This document shows positions 1 through 8,609 of a DNA stretch of 64,000 nucleotides, piece by piece (the stretch's first letter is position 1; each line of letters begins with the position of its first letter). The translations under genes and the position numbers were made by a program. Origin of the DNA: Serratia sp. M24T3 (GTDB lineage: Bacteria > Pseudomonadota > Gammaproteobacteria > Enterobacterales > Enterobacteriaceae); NCBI RefSeq assembly GCF_000257645.1, contig NZ_AJHJ01000001.1, forward strand, positions 62,001-126,000. Reading direction: 5' to 3'. The notes beneath the pieces were generated by a model, which saw only the letters and a list, made by a program, of their open reading frames with translations, did no database searches and was not told the origin of the DNA.

Positions 1-360
1 GGCAAACTCCACCGAGTCCACGTGACACATGCCGATTTACACTATGAAGGTTCATGCGCCATCGATCAGGACTTTCTCGATGCTTCCGGTATTCTGGAAT
101 ACGAAGCCATCGATATTTATAATGTGACCAACGGTAAACGTTTTTCTACCTATGCTATTGCGGCGGAACGCGGTTCGCATATTATTTCAGTAAACGGTGC
201 CGCGGCACATTGTGCCAGCGTCGACGATCTGCTGATCATCTGTTCCTACGTGCAGATGTCAGACGCCGAAGCGCGTCAACACAAGCCAAATGTGGCCTAT
301 TTTGAAGGCAAAAACCTGCTGAAACGCACAGCCAAAGCGGTGCCGGTTCAGGTAGCCTGA
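1..360 (+). CDS. panD: Aspartate 1-decarboxylase (5' truncated by window edge)
   Basis: This pyruvoyl enzyme converts L-aspartate to beta-alanine for pantothenate and CoA synthesis in the cytoplasm. The reading frame is open from base 1. About seven N-terminal residues are missing compared with the usual 126-residue protein, so the GTG at 22 is an internal Val codon and not the start. The self-processing site is visible as YEGS: the Gly-Ser bond at fragment residues 17-18 (family position 24-25) is cleaved to make the pyruvoyl group. The protein is nearly identical to E. coli PanD through its last residues (PVQVA). A strong terminator follows at once. Confidence 0.97.
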   Translation, partial: GKLHRVHVTHADLHYEGSCAIDQDFLDASGILEYEAIDIYNVTNGKRFSTYAIAAERGSHIISVNGAAAHCASVDDLLIICSYVQMSDAEARQHKPNVAYFEGKNLLKRTAKAVPVQVA

Positions 361-385
361 TAGCCCTCCGTTATTTCGCTTAAAG

Positions 386-415
386 AAAACGGGAGCTTGA
401 TGGCTCCCGTTTTTT
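386..415 (+). terminator. Rho-independent terminator after panD
   Basis: Eleven-base arms (386-396 and 403-413, containing CGGGAGC/GCTCCCG) enclose a short loop and run into a T tract. It lies 26 bases after the panD stop. The A-rich left arm means it may also serve yadH, which ends at 440 on the other strand. Confidence 0.9.
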
Positions 416-439
416 ATCGGCTAAATCTGGCAAAATTGA

Positions 440-1210
440 TTAACTTCTTAGCCCGCGTCCGCGCTCGATCAGGTACCAGGCCAGCAGGTAAAATACCACG
501 ATGAACGCCACCAGCACCGCCATGGTAAACACCAGTGGCACATCTGAAATTCCCAGAAATCCGTAGCGGAATCCGCTGATCATATAAACGATCGGGTTAA
601 GCTTGGAGATCGCCTGCCAAATCGGCGGCAGCAGGGTCAGAGAGTAAAATACCCCGCCCAGATAAGTCAGCGGTGTCAGCACGAAGGTCGGTATCAGGCT
701 GATATCGTCAAAAGTCGTAGCAAATACTGCGTTCAGCAAACCACCCAGCGAGAACAGGATGGCGGTCAGCAGCAGCGTCAACGCAATTACCCACCATGAG
801 TGGATAGTAAGATGCACGAAGAACAGCGAGATGACGGTGACCAAAATCCCCACACAAATACCGCGTGCCACGCCGCCACCGACGTAACCGGCGATCACCA
901 CGTGAGTTGGCACAGGCGCTACCAGCAGTTCTTCAATGTTGCGCTGGAATTTGGCGCTGAAAAACGACGACGCGACATTGGCGTAGGAGTTGGTGATAAC
1001 CGACATCATAATCAGGCCGGGGACGATAAATTGCATGTAGCTGAAACCGTGCATATCGCCGATGCGTGAACCAATCAAATTCCCAAAAATCACAAAATAC
1101 AGGGACATAGTGATCACCGGTGGGACCAGGGTTTGCACCCAGATGCGTCCAAAACGGTTAATCTCTTTCATCCAGATACTTTTTAGTGCCACCCAATAGA
1201 GTTGCGACAT
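440..1210 (-). CDS. yadH: ABC-2 type transporter permease YadH
   Basis: Inner-membrane permease of an ABC-2 exporter whose substrate is not known. The 256 residues contain about six hydrophobic segments, including VPPVITMSLYFVIFGNLIG near the N-terminus and a final segment around 225-245, typical of this family. It pairs with the ATPase YadG directly upstream. The yadG stop and the yadH ATG share one base (TAATG), so translation is probably coupled. In E. coli yadGH also lies beside can. Confidence 0.93.
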   Translation of the reverse strand: MSQLYWVALKSIWMKEINRFGRIWVQTLVPPVITMSLYFVIFGNLIGSRIGDMHGFSYMQFIVPGLIMMSVITNSYANVASSFFSAKFQRNIEELLVAPVPTHVVIAGYVGGGVARGICVGILVTVISLFFVHLTIHSWWVIALTLLLTAILFSLGGLLNAVFATTFDDISLIPTFVLTPLTYLGGVFYSLTLLPPIWQAISKLNPIVYMISGFRYGFLGISDVPLVFTMAVLVAFIVVFYLLAWYLIERGRGLRS

Positions 1211-2133
1211 TATTTTTTACCCTCACTGCCATTTACCAGGGTGACAAACAGCTCTTCCAAACGGTTAGCCTTGTTGCGCATGCTCAACACCTGTACGCCC
1301 TGCTTGCTCAGCTGGCTAAACAGCGAATTAAGACCCTGCTCGCGCATCACCTCAACTTCCAGCGTCGAGGTATCAAGCAGGTTACTGGGATAGCCCTCGA
1401 GTTTGGGAATCGCGCTTTTCGGTGCCAAATCAAGCACGAAAGTTTCTGATTTCTGCTTGGCCAGCAGCGATTTCATCGAGGTGTTTTCCACCAGCAGACC
1501 GCCCTGAATAATGCCGATATTGCGACACAGCATCTCGGCCTCTTCAAGATAGTGGGTGGTTAGAATAATGGTTGTACCCTGCACATTTAGTTCTTTCAGG
1601 AAGCCCCACATAGAACGGCGCAGCTCGATATCCACACCCGCGGTTGGCTCATCGAGGATTAGCAGTTTAGGCTCATGCATCAGCGCACGGGCAATCATCA
1701 GACGACGTTTCATCCCGCCCGACAGCATGCGCGAGCGATCGTTGCGTTTACCCCACAAGTCGAGCTGAGTGAGATACTTTTCAGCACGTGATAGGGCGTC
1801 AGAACGCTTCACGCCGTAGTAGCCTGCCTGATTAACCACAACCTGCATCACGGTTTCAAAAGGGTTAAAGTTGAACTCCTGAGGGACCAGTCCGAGCTGG
1901 CGCTTGGCGTTAACAATATCCTTGTCGATGTCGTAACCAAATACCTGAACCTTGCCGGAGGACTTGTTTACCAGCGAGCTGATAATGCCTATGGTAGTGG
2001 ACTTTCCGGCCCCGTTGGGACCTAGCAGCGCATAGAAATCGCCGGCTTCAACACGCAAGTCAATCCCGCGTAGAGCCTGTACACCGCCTGCGTAGGTTTT
2101 GGTTAACTTCTCCAGTTCTAAAGCGTATGTCAT
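1210..2133 (-). CDS. yadG: ABC transporter ATP-binding protein YadG
   Basis: ATPase subunit of the YadGH exporter. Walker A is GPNGAGKST at residues 38-46, the ABC signature LSGG is at 137-140, Walker B LLILDEP begins at 157, and the switch His lies in TTHYLEEAE. The C-terminal 80 residues after the nucleotide-binding domain are typical of DrrA/NodI-type exporter ATPases, which fits an ABC-2 permease partner. The substrate cannot be told from sequence. The gene is divergent from can, with 135 bases between them. Confidence 0.94.
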   Translation of the reverse strand: MTYALELEKLTKTYAGGVQALRGIDLRVEAGDFYALLGPNGAGKSTTIGIISSLVNKSSGKVQVFGYDIDKDIVNAKRQLGLVPQEFNFNPFETVMQVVVNQAGYYGVKRSDALSRAEKYLTQLDLWGKRNDRSRMLSGGMKRRLMIARALMHEPKLLILDEPTAGVDIELRRSMWGFLKELNVQGTTIILTTHYLEEAEMLCRNIGIIQGGLLVENTSMKSLLAKQKSETFVLDLAPKSAIPKLEGYPSNLLDTSTLEVEVMREQGLNSLFSQLSKQGVQVLSMRNKANRLEELFVTLVNGSEGKK

Positions 2134-2199
2134 AAGTGAAGTCTTACCTTGTTTTCAATGTATTGTTTTCTCAAGATTCGTATAGGTTAAGCAGAACCC

Positions 2200-2229
2200 T
2201 TGTGAATTTCATTCGAGTTGACCTATATT
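2200..2229 (+). promoter_or_regulatory. Candidate promoter of can
   Basis: TTGTGA (2200-2205) and TATATT (2224-2229) are separated by 18 bases, about 40 bases before the can ATG. The match to sigma-70 consensus is moderate and was judged by eye only. Confidence 0.35.
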
Positions 2230-2268
2230 ACTCCAACGTAGACGCTTTCTTACAGGCTATTAACTTTC

Positions 2269-2922
2269 ATGAAAGATATCGAAACACTGATCAGTAACAA
2301 CGCTGCCTGGTCAAAAATAATGGAAGAGGAAGATCCTGGCTTTTTCGAACGCCTCTCTCTTGCTCAGAAACCACGTTTTCTATGGATCGGTTGTTCCGAC
2401 AGCCGCGTTCCTGCTGAACGTTTAACCGGACTGGAACCTGGCGAACTTTTTGTTCACCGTAACGTTGCCAACCTGGTTATCCACACTGATCTCAACTGCC
2501 TGTCCGTTGTGCAATACGCTATCGACGTGCTGGAAGTTGAACACGTGATTATTTGTGGTCACCACGGCTGCGGCGGCGTGAAGGCGGCGATCGAAAACCC
2601 GGAATTAGGATTAATCGATAACTGGCTGCTGCATATCCGCGACATCTATTTCAAGCACGGACACGCGCTTAGCGAACTTGAGCCTGATGACCGTCTGAAT
2701 AAACTCTGTGAGCTGAATGTTGCGGAACAGGTGTATAACCTGGGGCACTCCACCGTGATGCGCAGTGCCTGGCAACGCGGTCAAAAAATCACTATTCACG
2801 GCTGGGTGTACGGACTTCAGGATGGCCTGTTGCGTGACTTGAATATGGCATCCAACAGCCGTGAAGAGCTCGAGCAGCGCTATCATCGGGGCGTTGCTTC
2901 CCTGATTGAACAGTCAAAATAA
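2269..2922 (+). CDS. can: Beta-class carbonic anhydrase
   Basis: Interconverts CO2 and bicarbonate in the cytoplasm and supplies bicarbonate for carboxylation reactions. The zinc ligands and catalytic dyad are in place: Cys42, Asp44 and Arg46 in GCSDSR, and His98/Cys101 in CGHHGCGG. The 217 residues align end to end with E. coli Can (220). It is a single gene, divergent from yadGH and convergent with hpt. The start codon lacks a strong Shine-Dalgarno sequence, but the N-terminus [11 protein letters not shown] matches the family exactly. Confidence 0.97.
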   Translation: MKDIETLISNNAAWSKIMEEEDPGFFERLSLAQKPRFLWIGCSDSRVPAERLTGLEPGELFVHRNVANLVIHTDLNCLSVVQYAIDVLEVEHVIICGHHGCGGVKAAIENPELGLIDNWLLHIRDIYFKHGHALSELEPDDRLNKLCELNVAEQVYNLGHSTVMRSAWQRGQKITIHGWVYGLQDGLLRDLNMASNSREELEQRYHRGVASLIEQSK

Positions 2923-2954
2923 CGACATTTTCAATCATAACCGGCACTAATAAT

Positions 2955-2990
2955 AACGCCCCGGACTATACAATAGTTCGGGGCGTTTAA
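2955..2990 (+). terminator. Terminator after can
   Basis: Fourteen-base arms (2955-2968 and 2974-2987, one G-T pair) close a five-base loop, 33 bases after the can stop. The T tract is short (TTTAACGTT), so termination may be incomplete. Confidence 0.7.
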
Positions 2991-3014
2991 CGTTCCAGTA
3001 TGTGCGCTGACTCA

Positions 3015-3167
3015 ATTTTGAGCACTGCCCGGGTCAGAAGTGGCTAAATCTGACCAAGAGCGTAGCAGATGACGCCAATTGTGATTCGGACAGCGCGCAG
3101 AAACCGGAGTGGACATAAAGTCCATGAGGATTTTGAGCACTGCCGGGGTCAGAAGTGGCTAAATCTG
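3015..3167. repeat. Pair of 38-bp direct repeats between can and hpt
   Basis: Two 38-base copies at 3015-3052 and 3130-3167 differ at one base. Each begins ATTTTGAGCACTGCC and ends GTGGCTAAATCTG. The 77 bases between them hold a small hairpin (TGGAC/GTCCA, near 3110-3124). The unit lies between two convergent genes and has no plausible ORF. It looks like a composite intergenic repeat, but I cannot name a family from sequence alone. Confidence 0.85.
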
Positions 3168-3179
3168 GTAGCGAATTGC

Positions 3180-3716
3180 TTACTCTTCGAGCATGGTGAC
3201 TTTGCCGACATACGGCAGATGGCGATAGCGCTGTGCGTAGTCGATACCATAACCAACCACAAACTCGTCTGGAATGGTGAATCCGACGTACTCCACGGTG
3301 ACGTCAACCTCGCGGCGCTCCGGCTTGTCGAGCAACGTACAGATTGCCAGAGATTTCGGGCCGCGCAATTTGAAGATTTCACGGACTTTGCTCAGCGTAT
3401 TACCTGAATCGATAATATCTTCGACGATCAGCACATCTTTGCCGCGAATATCTTCGTCCAGGTCTTTGAGGATTTTCACATCGCGAGTGGTCGACATACC
3501 GTTGCCGTAACTTGAAGCCGTCATGAAATCGACCTCATGCGGGACGTCGATAGCGCGGCATAAATCGGCCATAAACATAAACGATCCACGTAACAGCCCG
3601 ACCAAAACCATTTCACTACCGCTGTCGCGATAGTGTTCAGTGATCTCACGACCCAACTCGGCAATACGGGTTTTTACTTCCTGTTCGGAAATCATTACGT
3701 CTACAGTGTGTTTCAT
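3180..3716 (-). CDS. hpt: Hypoxanthine phosphoribosyltransferase
   Basis: Purine salvage enzyme that makes IMP (and GMP less efficiently) from the free base and PRPP. The PRPP-binding motif [14 protein letters not shown] and the C-terminal [20 protein letters not shown] are intact. The 178 residues match E. coli Hpt counted from its MKHTV start. In E. coli gcd separates hpt from cueO. Here the 195 bases to cueO carry no such gene. Confidence 0.97.
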   Translation of the reverse strand: MKHTVDVMISEQEVKTRIAELGREITEHYRDSGSEMVLVGLLRGSFMFMADLCRAIDVPHEVDFMTASSYGNGMSTTRDVKILKDLDEDIRGKDVLIVEDIIDSGNTLSKVREIFKLRGPKSLAICTLLDKPERREVDVTVEYVGFTIPDEFVVGYGIDYAQRYRHLPYVGKVTMLEE

Positions 3717-3911
3717 ATCAAGCCTGGCTACCTAAAAATAAAATGAGTCCTGCCACCATTATGGCTGATGGCAGTCTTTGTGCGCAGGGAGTATATCAAA
3801 GAACGTTGCGCAACAAGAAATTTCCCTTTCCCTTGTACAAAACGATAAGCCAGCGAGCCGAGTCTAGACGAGGGTCGAATCCGCAACGCAGAATGGTCGA
3901 CGCCTAGCCAA

Positions 3912-5564
3912 TCAGGCAACGGTGAAGCTGGTCATCATGCCTGTATCCTCATGTTCGAGCAGATGACAGTGCGCCATGTAGGCATGCTGCTGGTCGGCGC
4001 GATGGTTGAACTGCACCAGAACTTCGCTACGGCCGCCCTCTACGCGTACGGTATCTTTCCATCCCTGACGATGTTTTGCCACTGGCTGGCCGTTTTCGGT
4101 AAGGATACGAAACTGAGTGCCGTGGATATGGAAAGGATGCAGCATCATGTCTCCTTCGCCAGATATCGTCCATTTCTCATATTGCCCCTGCCTGACTGCA
4201 AACGCCGGGTGATTCATATCGTAGGCTTTGCCGTTAATCTTGTTGGCGGTCATATAGTCAAAGTGTGCAGCCTGTTGCGGCATCGCCATACCCGCATGGT
4301 CACTTGAAGACATGCCCGGCATTTTCATATTCTGATGCCCACCCGACATATCCATACTCTGATGCCCAGCCGCAGACATGCCCGGCATTGCAGCCATATT
4401 ATCCGTGCTGCCGTTTTCCATGCTCATACCCGCCATTGCTCCGTGACCATAGCGTTTCATCAATGCCTGCATGCCTTGCTGGTCAAGCTGCGGATCCATC
4501 ATCAGCTGTAGCCAGCGCGTTGGGATGTCATCATGCGAAGGCAGCGGCGGCAAGGCAATCAGCGAATCAGGCAAAGAGGAGCCAGACTGGGTAATAGTTG
4601 GCTGGATTTTCAGCACCGCCAGTGGCTGGTCGAACGGAGCCAGCGTCATGCCCATCTGCTTCACCGGAAGTGTTACCAAATCAAAAGCTTTGCCGTCGGA
4701 ACAGTCGATCATCACTTCAAAGCGCTCGCCCATCAGCATTGGCAATTCGCTGACCTTAACCGGTTCCGGCAGGAAACCGCCGTCGCTGGCAATGACATAC
4801 AGCGGGCGACGATCGCTGGTCGCAAGTATCAACGAGCGGGCATTACAGCCATTAAGCAAACGCAGCCGCACCCAGCCGCGTGACACGCCGTGTTGCGGAT
4901 AAATCACGCCGTTGGTCAGCATGTGTTGCCCGAACCACCCCACCGCGGCGGTCATGATATCGAGCTGATAATCAATCTGACCGGCCGCGTTAAGCCGTTT
5001 ATCCTGCAAAATTACTGGAATGTCATCAACACCCCAGCGCGAAGGAATTTTCAGCTTATCGCCATCCTCGTCATCAATTATCACCAATCCCGCCAACCCC
5101 ATTGCTACCTGATAACCGCTGGTCTGATGTGGATGAGGGTGAAACCAGCAGGTTGTCGCAGGTTGGTCTACAGTAAATTGCACCTCTCGACGAGCGCCGG
5201 GTGCAATCATCGCCTGTGGGCCGCCATCTGCATCGCCGGGGATCTCAAGTCCGTGCCAATGTACCGTGCTGGCCTGAGGTAAGTTATTTTCAACGATAAC
5301 CCCTACCGGCTTGCCTCTGCGCAGTCTCAGCGCGGGGCCAGGCAGATTGCCATTAACGCCCCAGATCGTGGTATTAACACCCGTTAAAATCTGGCTTTGG
5401 CCCTGCTGAAGCCTGAGACGATAGATTCCTCTGACATCTGGCTGCAGGATCTCGGGGATCGGCAGCGCCGGGCGACTGTCCGCAAAAGCCTGGCGGCTCC
5501 ATGCAGGAAGGGCAGCGACGCTGCCGTATAACGCGGCCAGCTTGATAAAATCGCGACGATACAT
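3912..5564 (-). CDS. cueO: Periplasmic multicopper oxidase CueO
   Basis: Oxidises Cu(I) to the less toxic Cu(II) in the periplasm. A Tat signal (RRDFIKLAA at 3-11, likely cleavage after QAFA at 28) exports the folded protein. The copper ligand motifs are complete: HWHG at 102, HPHPH at 142, HPFHIHG at 476 and [12 protein letters not shown] at 532. A Met-rich insert at about 376-428 is longer than in E. coli CueO (550 against 516 residues overall) and should form the substrate copper-binding lid. A CueR-type promoter lies just upstream. It is transcribed away from yacC. Confidence 0.96.
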   Translation of the reverse strand: MYRRDFIKLAALYGSVAALPAWSRQAFADSRPALPIPEILQPDVRGIYRLRLQQGQSQILTGVNTTIWGVNGNLPGPALRLRRGKPVGVIVENNLPQASTVHWHGLEIPGDADGGPQAMIAPGARREVQFTVDQPATTCWFHPHPHQTSGYQVAMGLAGLVIIDDEDGDKLKIPSRWGVDDIPVILQDKRLNAAGQIDYQLDIMTAAVGWFGQHMLTNGVIYPQHGVSRGWVRLRLLNGCNARSLILATSDRRPLYVIASDGGFLPEPVKVSELPMLMGERFEVMIDCSDGKAFDLVTLPVKQMGMTLAPFDQPLAVLKIQPTITQSGSSLPDSLIALPPLPSHDDIPTRWLQLMMDPQLDQQGMQALMKRYGHGAMAGMSMENGSTDNMAAMPGMSAAGHQSMDMSGGHQNMKMPGMSSSDHAGMAMPQQAAHFDYMTANKINGKAYDMNHPAFAVRQGQYEKWTISGEGDMMLHPFHIHGTQFRILTENGQPVAKHRQGWKDTVRVEGGRSEVLVQFNHRADQQHAYMAHCHLLEHEDTGMMTSFTVA

Positions 5565-5605
5565 GGTCGGTCCTTTTTGATGTCAAAAGAGAGGCTGATT
5601 CACTC

Positions 5606-5636
5606 AGACTAAACCTTTCCCCAGGGTTAAGGTCAA
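5606..5636 (-). promoter_or_regulatory. CueR-type operator and promoter of cueO
   Basis: On the minus strand a -35 TTGACC (5631-5636) and a -10 TAGTCT (5606-5611) are separated by 19 bases, the over-long spacing typical of MerR-family promoters. The spacer contains a dyad with ends ACCTT and AAGGT (5613-5633) that resembles CueR boxes. Its position, about 45 bases before the cueO ATG, fits copper induction by CueR. CueR itself is not in the window. Confidence 0.85.
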
Positions 5637-5830
5637 GCCGATATAAGATTTGAAAAAAACTGATGTAAAAGAAATTTATGTGCGCTGTGGCAAATATGGT
5701 AACGTCATTTTGATAATTTATGGGCCTAATCATTACTATGCTGAATATTTTTACTGTGCTTAAAGCACTTTTTATCGCCAGATTCAACTTAACGGCAAAG
5801 ACTCATTTACCTACAAAAACAAGGCAGAGC

Positions 5831-6178
5831 ATGAAAAAAACCACCCTGAGTCTGCTATTGCTGACGTTACTCGGATTCTCCTCGGCCAGCCAGGCGCTTA
5901 GCGAGCCGGAAGCAGAAGATCTTGCCGACCTGACCGCTGTTTTTGTTTATCTGAAAAATAATTGCGGCTATGACCAACTTCCCAACACGCAAATCAAACG
6001 GGCGATAATATTTTTCGCACAGCAAAATCACTGGGATTTAACCAATTACGCTAACTTCGACATGCAGGCGTTGGGTGAGGACAGCTATCGCGACCTTAGC
6101 GGTATCGCGGTTCCAAAACCGGTTAAATGCAAGTCTTTGGCCCGAGATTCGTTGGGATTACTAACGTACAGTAACTAA
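5831..6178 (+). CDS. yacC: YacC, PulS/OutS pilotin-family exported protein
   Basis: Small exported protein of 115 residues, the same length as E. coli YacC. The start chosen is the ATG at 5831, because it gives a signal peptide (MKKTTLSLLLL..., likely cleaved after SQA or QAL near residues 20-22). The upstream extension to 5720 has no similarity. The body carries two Cys residues (NNCGYD and VKCKSL) that probably form the disulphide seen in pilotin-like proteins, and the strongly conserved GEDSYRDLSGI. Its function is not established. Confidence 0.88.
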   Translation: MKKTTLSLLLLTLLGFSSASQALSEPEAEDLADLTAVFVYLKNNCGYDQLPNTQIKRAIIFFAQQNHWDLTNYANFDMQALGEDSYRDLSGIAVPKPVKCKSLARDSLGLLTYSN

Positions 6179-6187
6179 ATTGTACCG

Positions 6188-6214
6188 CCTCGCCCCGCTT
6201 TCTGTGGGGTGAGC
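6188..6214 (+). terminator. Hairpin after yacC (possible terminator)
   Basis: CTCGCCCC (6189-6196) can pair with GGGGTGAG (6206-6213), about ten bases after the yacC stop. There is no T tract, so it may be an mRNA end-stabilising hairpin and not an intrinsic terminator. Confidence 0.4.
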
Positions 6215-6365
6215 TAGAATATCCTCTGAAGATACCCCGCCTGTAATACACCCCTGACAATAATGATTGTCTTGGCTGAGGTTTGACCGTGCAAGCCACG
6301 GCCGAATTCGCTACCCTATTTCACCAATCTTCAAGGCGGTGAGTACTCAGGATAAGGGTAAGAAT

Positions 6366-7241
6366 ATGTCTCAAAAAATATCTCGGAAAGAAATTTGGTA
6401 TGAGACGCTGCACGACAGTTTCGGCCAATATTTCACTGTTGAAACAGAACTTTATCGCGATAAAACCCAGCATCAGGATCTGGTGATTTTTGAAAATGCG
6501 GCGCTGGGCCGCGTAATGGCGCTCGACGGCGTGGTGCAAACTACCGAGCGCGATGAGTTTATCTATCACGAAATGATGACCCATGTTCCACTGCTGGCTC
6601 ACGGCGGTGCTAAAAAAGTGTTGATTATTGGCGGTGGTGACGGCGGTATGCTTCGCGAAGTTTGCCGCCACAAGGGCGTTGAGCAAATCACCATGGTGGA
6701 AATTGATCCTGGCGTGGTCGAATTCTGCCGCCAGTATCTGCCCGGCCATAACGCGGGTTCTTATGAAGACGCCCGCTTTAATCTGGTCATTGATGACGGG
6801 GTCAATTTCGTCAATCAGACCCACGAAACCTTTGATGTGATCATTTCTGACTGCACCGATCCTATCGGGCCGGGCGAGAGCCTGTTCACCTCCCGCTTCT
6901 ACGAAGGCTGCGCCCGCTGTCTCAATCCCGATGGTGTCTTCGTGGCGCAGAACGGAGTTTGTTTCCTGCAACAGGATGAGGCAGTCAACAGCCATCAAAA
7001 ACTGAGTCACTATTTCGAAGACGTCAGCTTTTATCAGGCGGCGATCCCAACTTATTATGGCGGGATCATGACCTTTGCCTGGGCAAGCAATAATCCGCAA
7101 TACCGTAGTCTGAGTGTCGATAAGCTGCAGGAACGCTTTGCCGCCTCAAACATCGTCAGCCGATATTATAATCCAGGCATCCACCACGGCAGCTTTGCCC
7201 TGCCGCAATACTTACTGAATGCCCTTTCAGCAAGCCGTTGA
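6366..7241 (+). CDS. speE: Spermidine synthase
   Basis: Transfers the aminopropyl group from decarboxylated S-adenosylmethionine to putrescine. The start at 6366 ([17 protein letters not shown]) gives 291 residues against 288 in E. coli. The longer frame from 6267 has no homology. The nucleotide-fold motif [14 protein letters not shown], the acidic VEIDPGVV and the catalytic [10 protein letters not shown] are intact. speD follows after 28 bases, so the two enzymes are co-transcribed and supply each other's substrate. Confidence 0.97.
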   Translation: MSQKISRKEIWYETLHDSFGQYFTVETELYRDKTQHQDLVIFENAALGRVMALDGVVQTTERDEFIYHEMMTHVPLLAHGGAKKVLIIGGGDGGMLREVCRHKGVEQITMVEIDPGVVEFCRQYLPGHNAGSYEDARFNLVIDDGVNFVNQTHETFDVIISDCTDPIGPGESLFTSRFYEGCARCLNPDGVFVAQNGVCFLQQDEAVNSHQKLSHYFEDVSFYQAAIPTYYGGIMTFAWASNNPQYRSLSVDKLQERFAASNIVSRYYNPGIHHGSFALPQYLLNALSASR

Positions 7242-7269
7242 AACACCATCCACAAGGGGGTGAACTAAA

Positions 7270-8064
7270 TTGAAAAAGCTGAAACTGCATGGTTTCAATA
7301 ACCTGACCAAGAGTTTAAGTTTTTGTATCTACGATATTTGCTATGCCAAAACCGCAGACGACCGCGCCGGCTATATCGCTTACATCGATAAAGAATACAG
7401 CGCCAATCGCCTGACGGAGATCCTCACCGAGACCTGCTCAATCATCGGCGCCAACATCCTTAACGTCGCGCGCCAGGATTACGAACCGCAAGGTGCCAGC
7501 GTGACGATTCTGGTCTGCGAGGAACCGATTGATCCCAAAGACGTTGATACATCTGAGCATCCCGGTCCATTACCGAGCTCAGTGGTGGCCCACCTCGATA
7601 AAAGCCACATCTGCGTTCACACCTATCCGGAAAGTCATCCGGAAGGCGGGCTGTGCACTTTCCGCGCCGATATTGAAGTATCGACCTGCGGAGTGATTTC
7701 ACCGCTTAAAGCACTGAACTATTTAATTCACCAGTTGGAATCAGACATCGTGACTATTGACTATCGCGTACGTGGTTTCACTCGTGATATCAATGGTGTG
7801 AAACACTATATTGACCATTCCATTAATTCGATTCAGAACTTTATGTCGGTAGATATGAAATCGTTGTATCACTTGATGGACGTCAACGTGTTTCAGGAAA
7901 ATATCTTTCACACCAAGATGATGCTCAAAGACTTCGATCTCAAACATTATCTGTTCAACGCCAAACCGGATGAGCTGAGTGCCGTCGAGCGTAAAGAGAT
8001 TACCGACCTGCTTTATAAAGAGATGCAGGAAATCTACTACGGCCGAAACATCCCGAACGTCTAA
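7270..8064 (+). CDS. speD: S-adenosylmethionine decarboxylase proenzyme
   Basis: Makes decarboxylated AdoMet, the aminopropyl donor used by SpeE. The start is a TTG with a GGGGGTGAAC-like ribosome site; the same rare start occurs in E. coli speD and may limit expression. The protein is 264 residues, as in E. coli. Self-cleavage between Lys111 and Ser112 ([13 protein letters not shown]) creates the pyruvoyl cofactor. It is the second gene of a speED operon that ends in a strong terminator. Confidence 0.97.
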   Translation: MKKLKLHGFNNLTKSLSFCIYDICYAKTADDRAGYIAYIDKEYSANRLTEILTETCSIIGANILNVARQDYEPQGASVTILVCEEPIDPKDVDTSEHPGPLPSSVVAHLDKSHICVHTYPESHPEGGLCTFRADIEVSTCGVISPLKALNYLIHQLESDIVTIDYRVRGFTRDINGVKHYIDHSINSIQNFMSVDMKSLYHLMDVNVFQENIFHTKMMLKDFDLKHYLFNAKPDELSAVERKEITDLLYKEMQEIYYGRNIPNV

Positions 8065-8066
8065 AT

Positions 8067-8105
8067 AAAAAGGCCGCACATCTTGTTGATGCTGCGGCCT
8101 TTTTT
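8067..8105 (+). terminator. Terminator after speED (possibly bidirectional)
   Basis: A long stem (AAAAAGGCCGCA with its complement, plus inner CATC/GATG) closes a five-base loop and ends in a T run, three bases after the speD stop. The A-rich left side means it could also stop yacL transcripts, which end at 8124 on the other strand. Confidence 0.93.
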
Positions 8106-8123
8106 GACTGGTGCATATACCGT

Positions 8124-8489
8124 TTAGCGATAGGTCACGATAAATGCGCGATACTTTTCCAGCACCAGCAGAAAGTCTTCGATGCCGCAGAAAGACAGGC
8201 TTTCTTCATCGTAATAATTCATGCCTTCTTCCATGCCATCGCTTTCTAAATCCAGCTGGTTCGCCCTGACCATGACCTCTTCACCATCCAGCCACAGCGT
8301 GTATTCATGGCCTTCCATTTGCCAGGTTCGTTCACTGCCTTTCAATTCCGCAGCGGCGGCTTCTATCTTGTCGAGCAGGCTTAAATCGCCATTAATTTCT
8401 TCATTCAGCCAGTGGCCGATCACTTCATGACCCATCGAAAAACGGGCCTTTACTTGCCCGGTGATATCACGCAGGAAATCATAATCCAT
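8124..8489 (-). CDS. yacL: UPF0231 family protein YacL
   Basis: Conserved enterobacterial protein of unknown function, 121 residues (E. coli 120). The recognisable core is [20 protein letters not shown], then the acidic segment [18 protein letters not shown]. There is no signal peptide or membrane segment, so it should be cytosolic. It is a single gene, convergent with speED and followed in the same direction by acnB. Confidence 0.92.
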   Translation of the reverse strand: MDYDFLRDITGQVKARFSMGHEVIGHWLNEEINGDLSLLDKIEAAAAELKGSERTWQMEGHEYTLWLDGEEVMVRANQLDLESDGMEEGMNYYDEESLSFCGIEDFLLVLEKYRAFIVTYR

Positions 8490-8558
8490 GGTCTTATCTC
8501 CCGATTGGCTTTAAGACTAATTTAATTATAGAAACAGAAAATTCTTGAGAACAACCCA

Positions 8559-8586
8559 ATAAAAAAGGAGGCCGAAGCCTCCTTAT
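8559..8586 (-). terminator. Terminator after acnB
   Basis: On the minus strand GGAGGC-TTCG-GCCTCC is followed by a run of Ts, about 25 bases after the acnB stop. The UUCG tetraloop makes this a very stable hairpin. Confidence 0.93.
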
Positions 8587-8609
8587 GTTCTGTGGCGCAA
8601 TATAGCGAC

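Noticed and set aside
3069-3407. A 112-codon plus-strand frame starting inside the can-hpt repeat
   Set aside because: Most of it is antisense to hpt, and its start lies within the repeat element.
4265-5282. Several plus-strand frames opposite cueO
   Set aside because: They mirror the Met-rich and conserved parts of cueO and lack ribosome sites and motifs.
5374-5787. A 137-codon minus-strand frame overlapping the cueO start
   Set aside because: It crosses the CueR promoter and reads the cueO signal region in another frame. cueO explains the DNA better.
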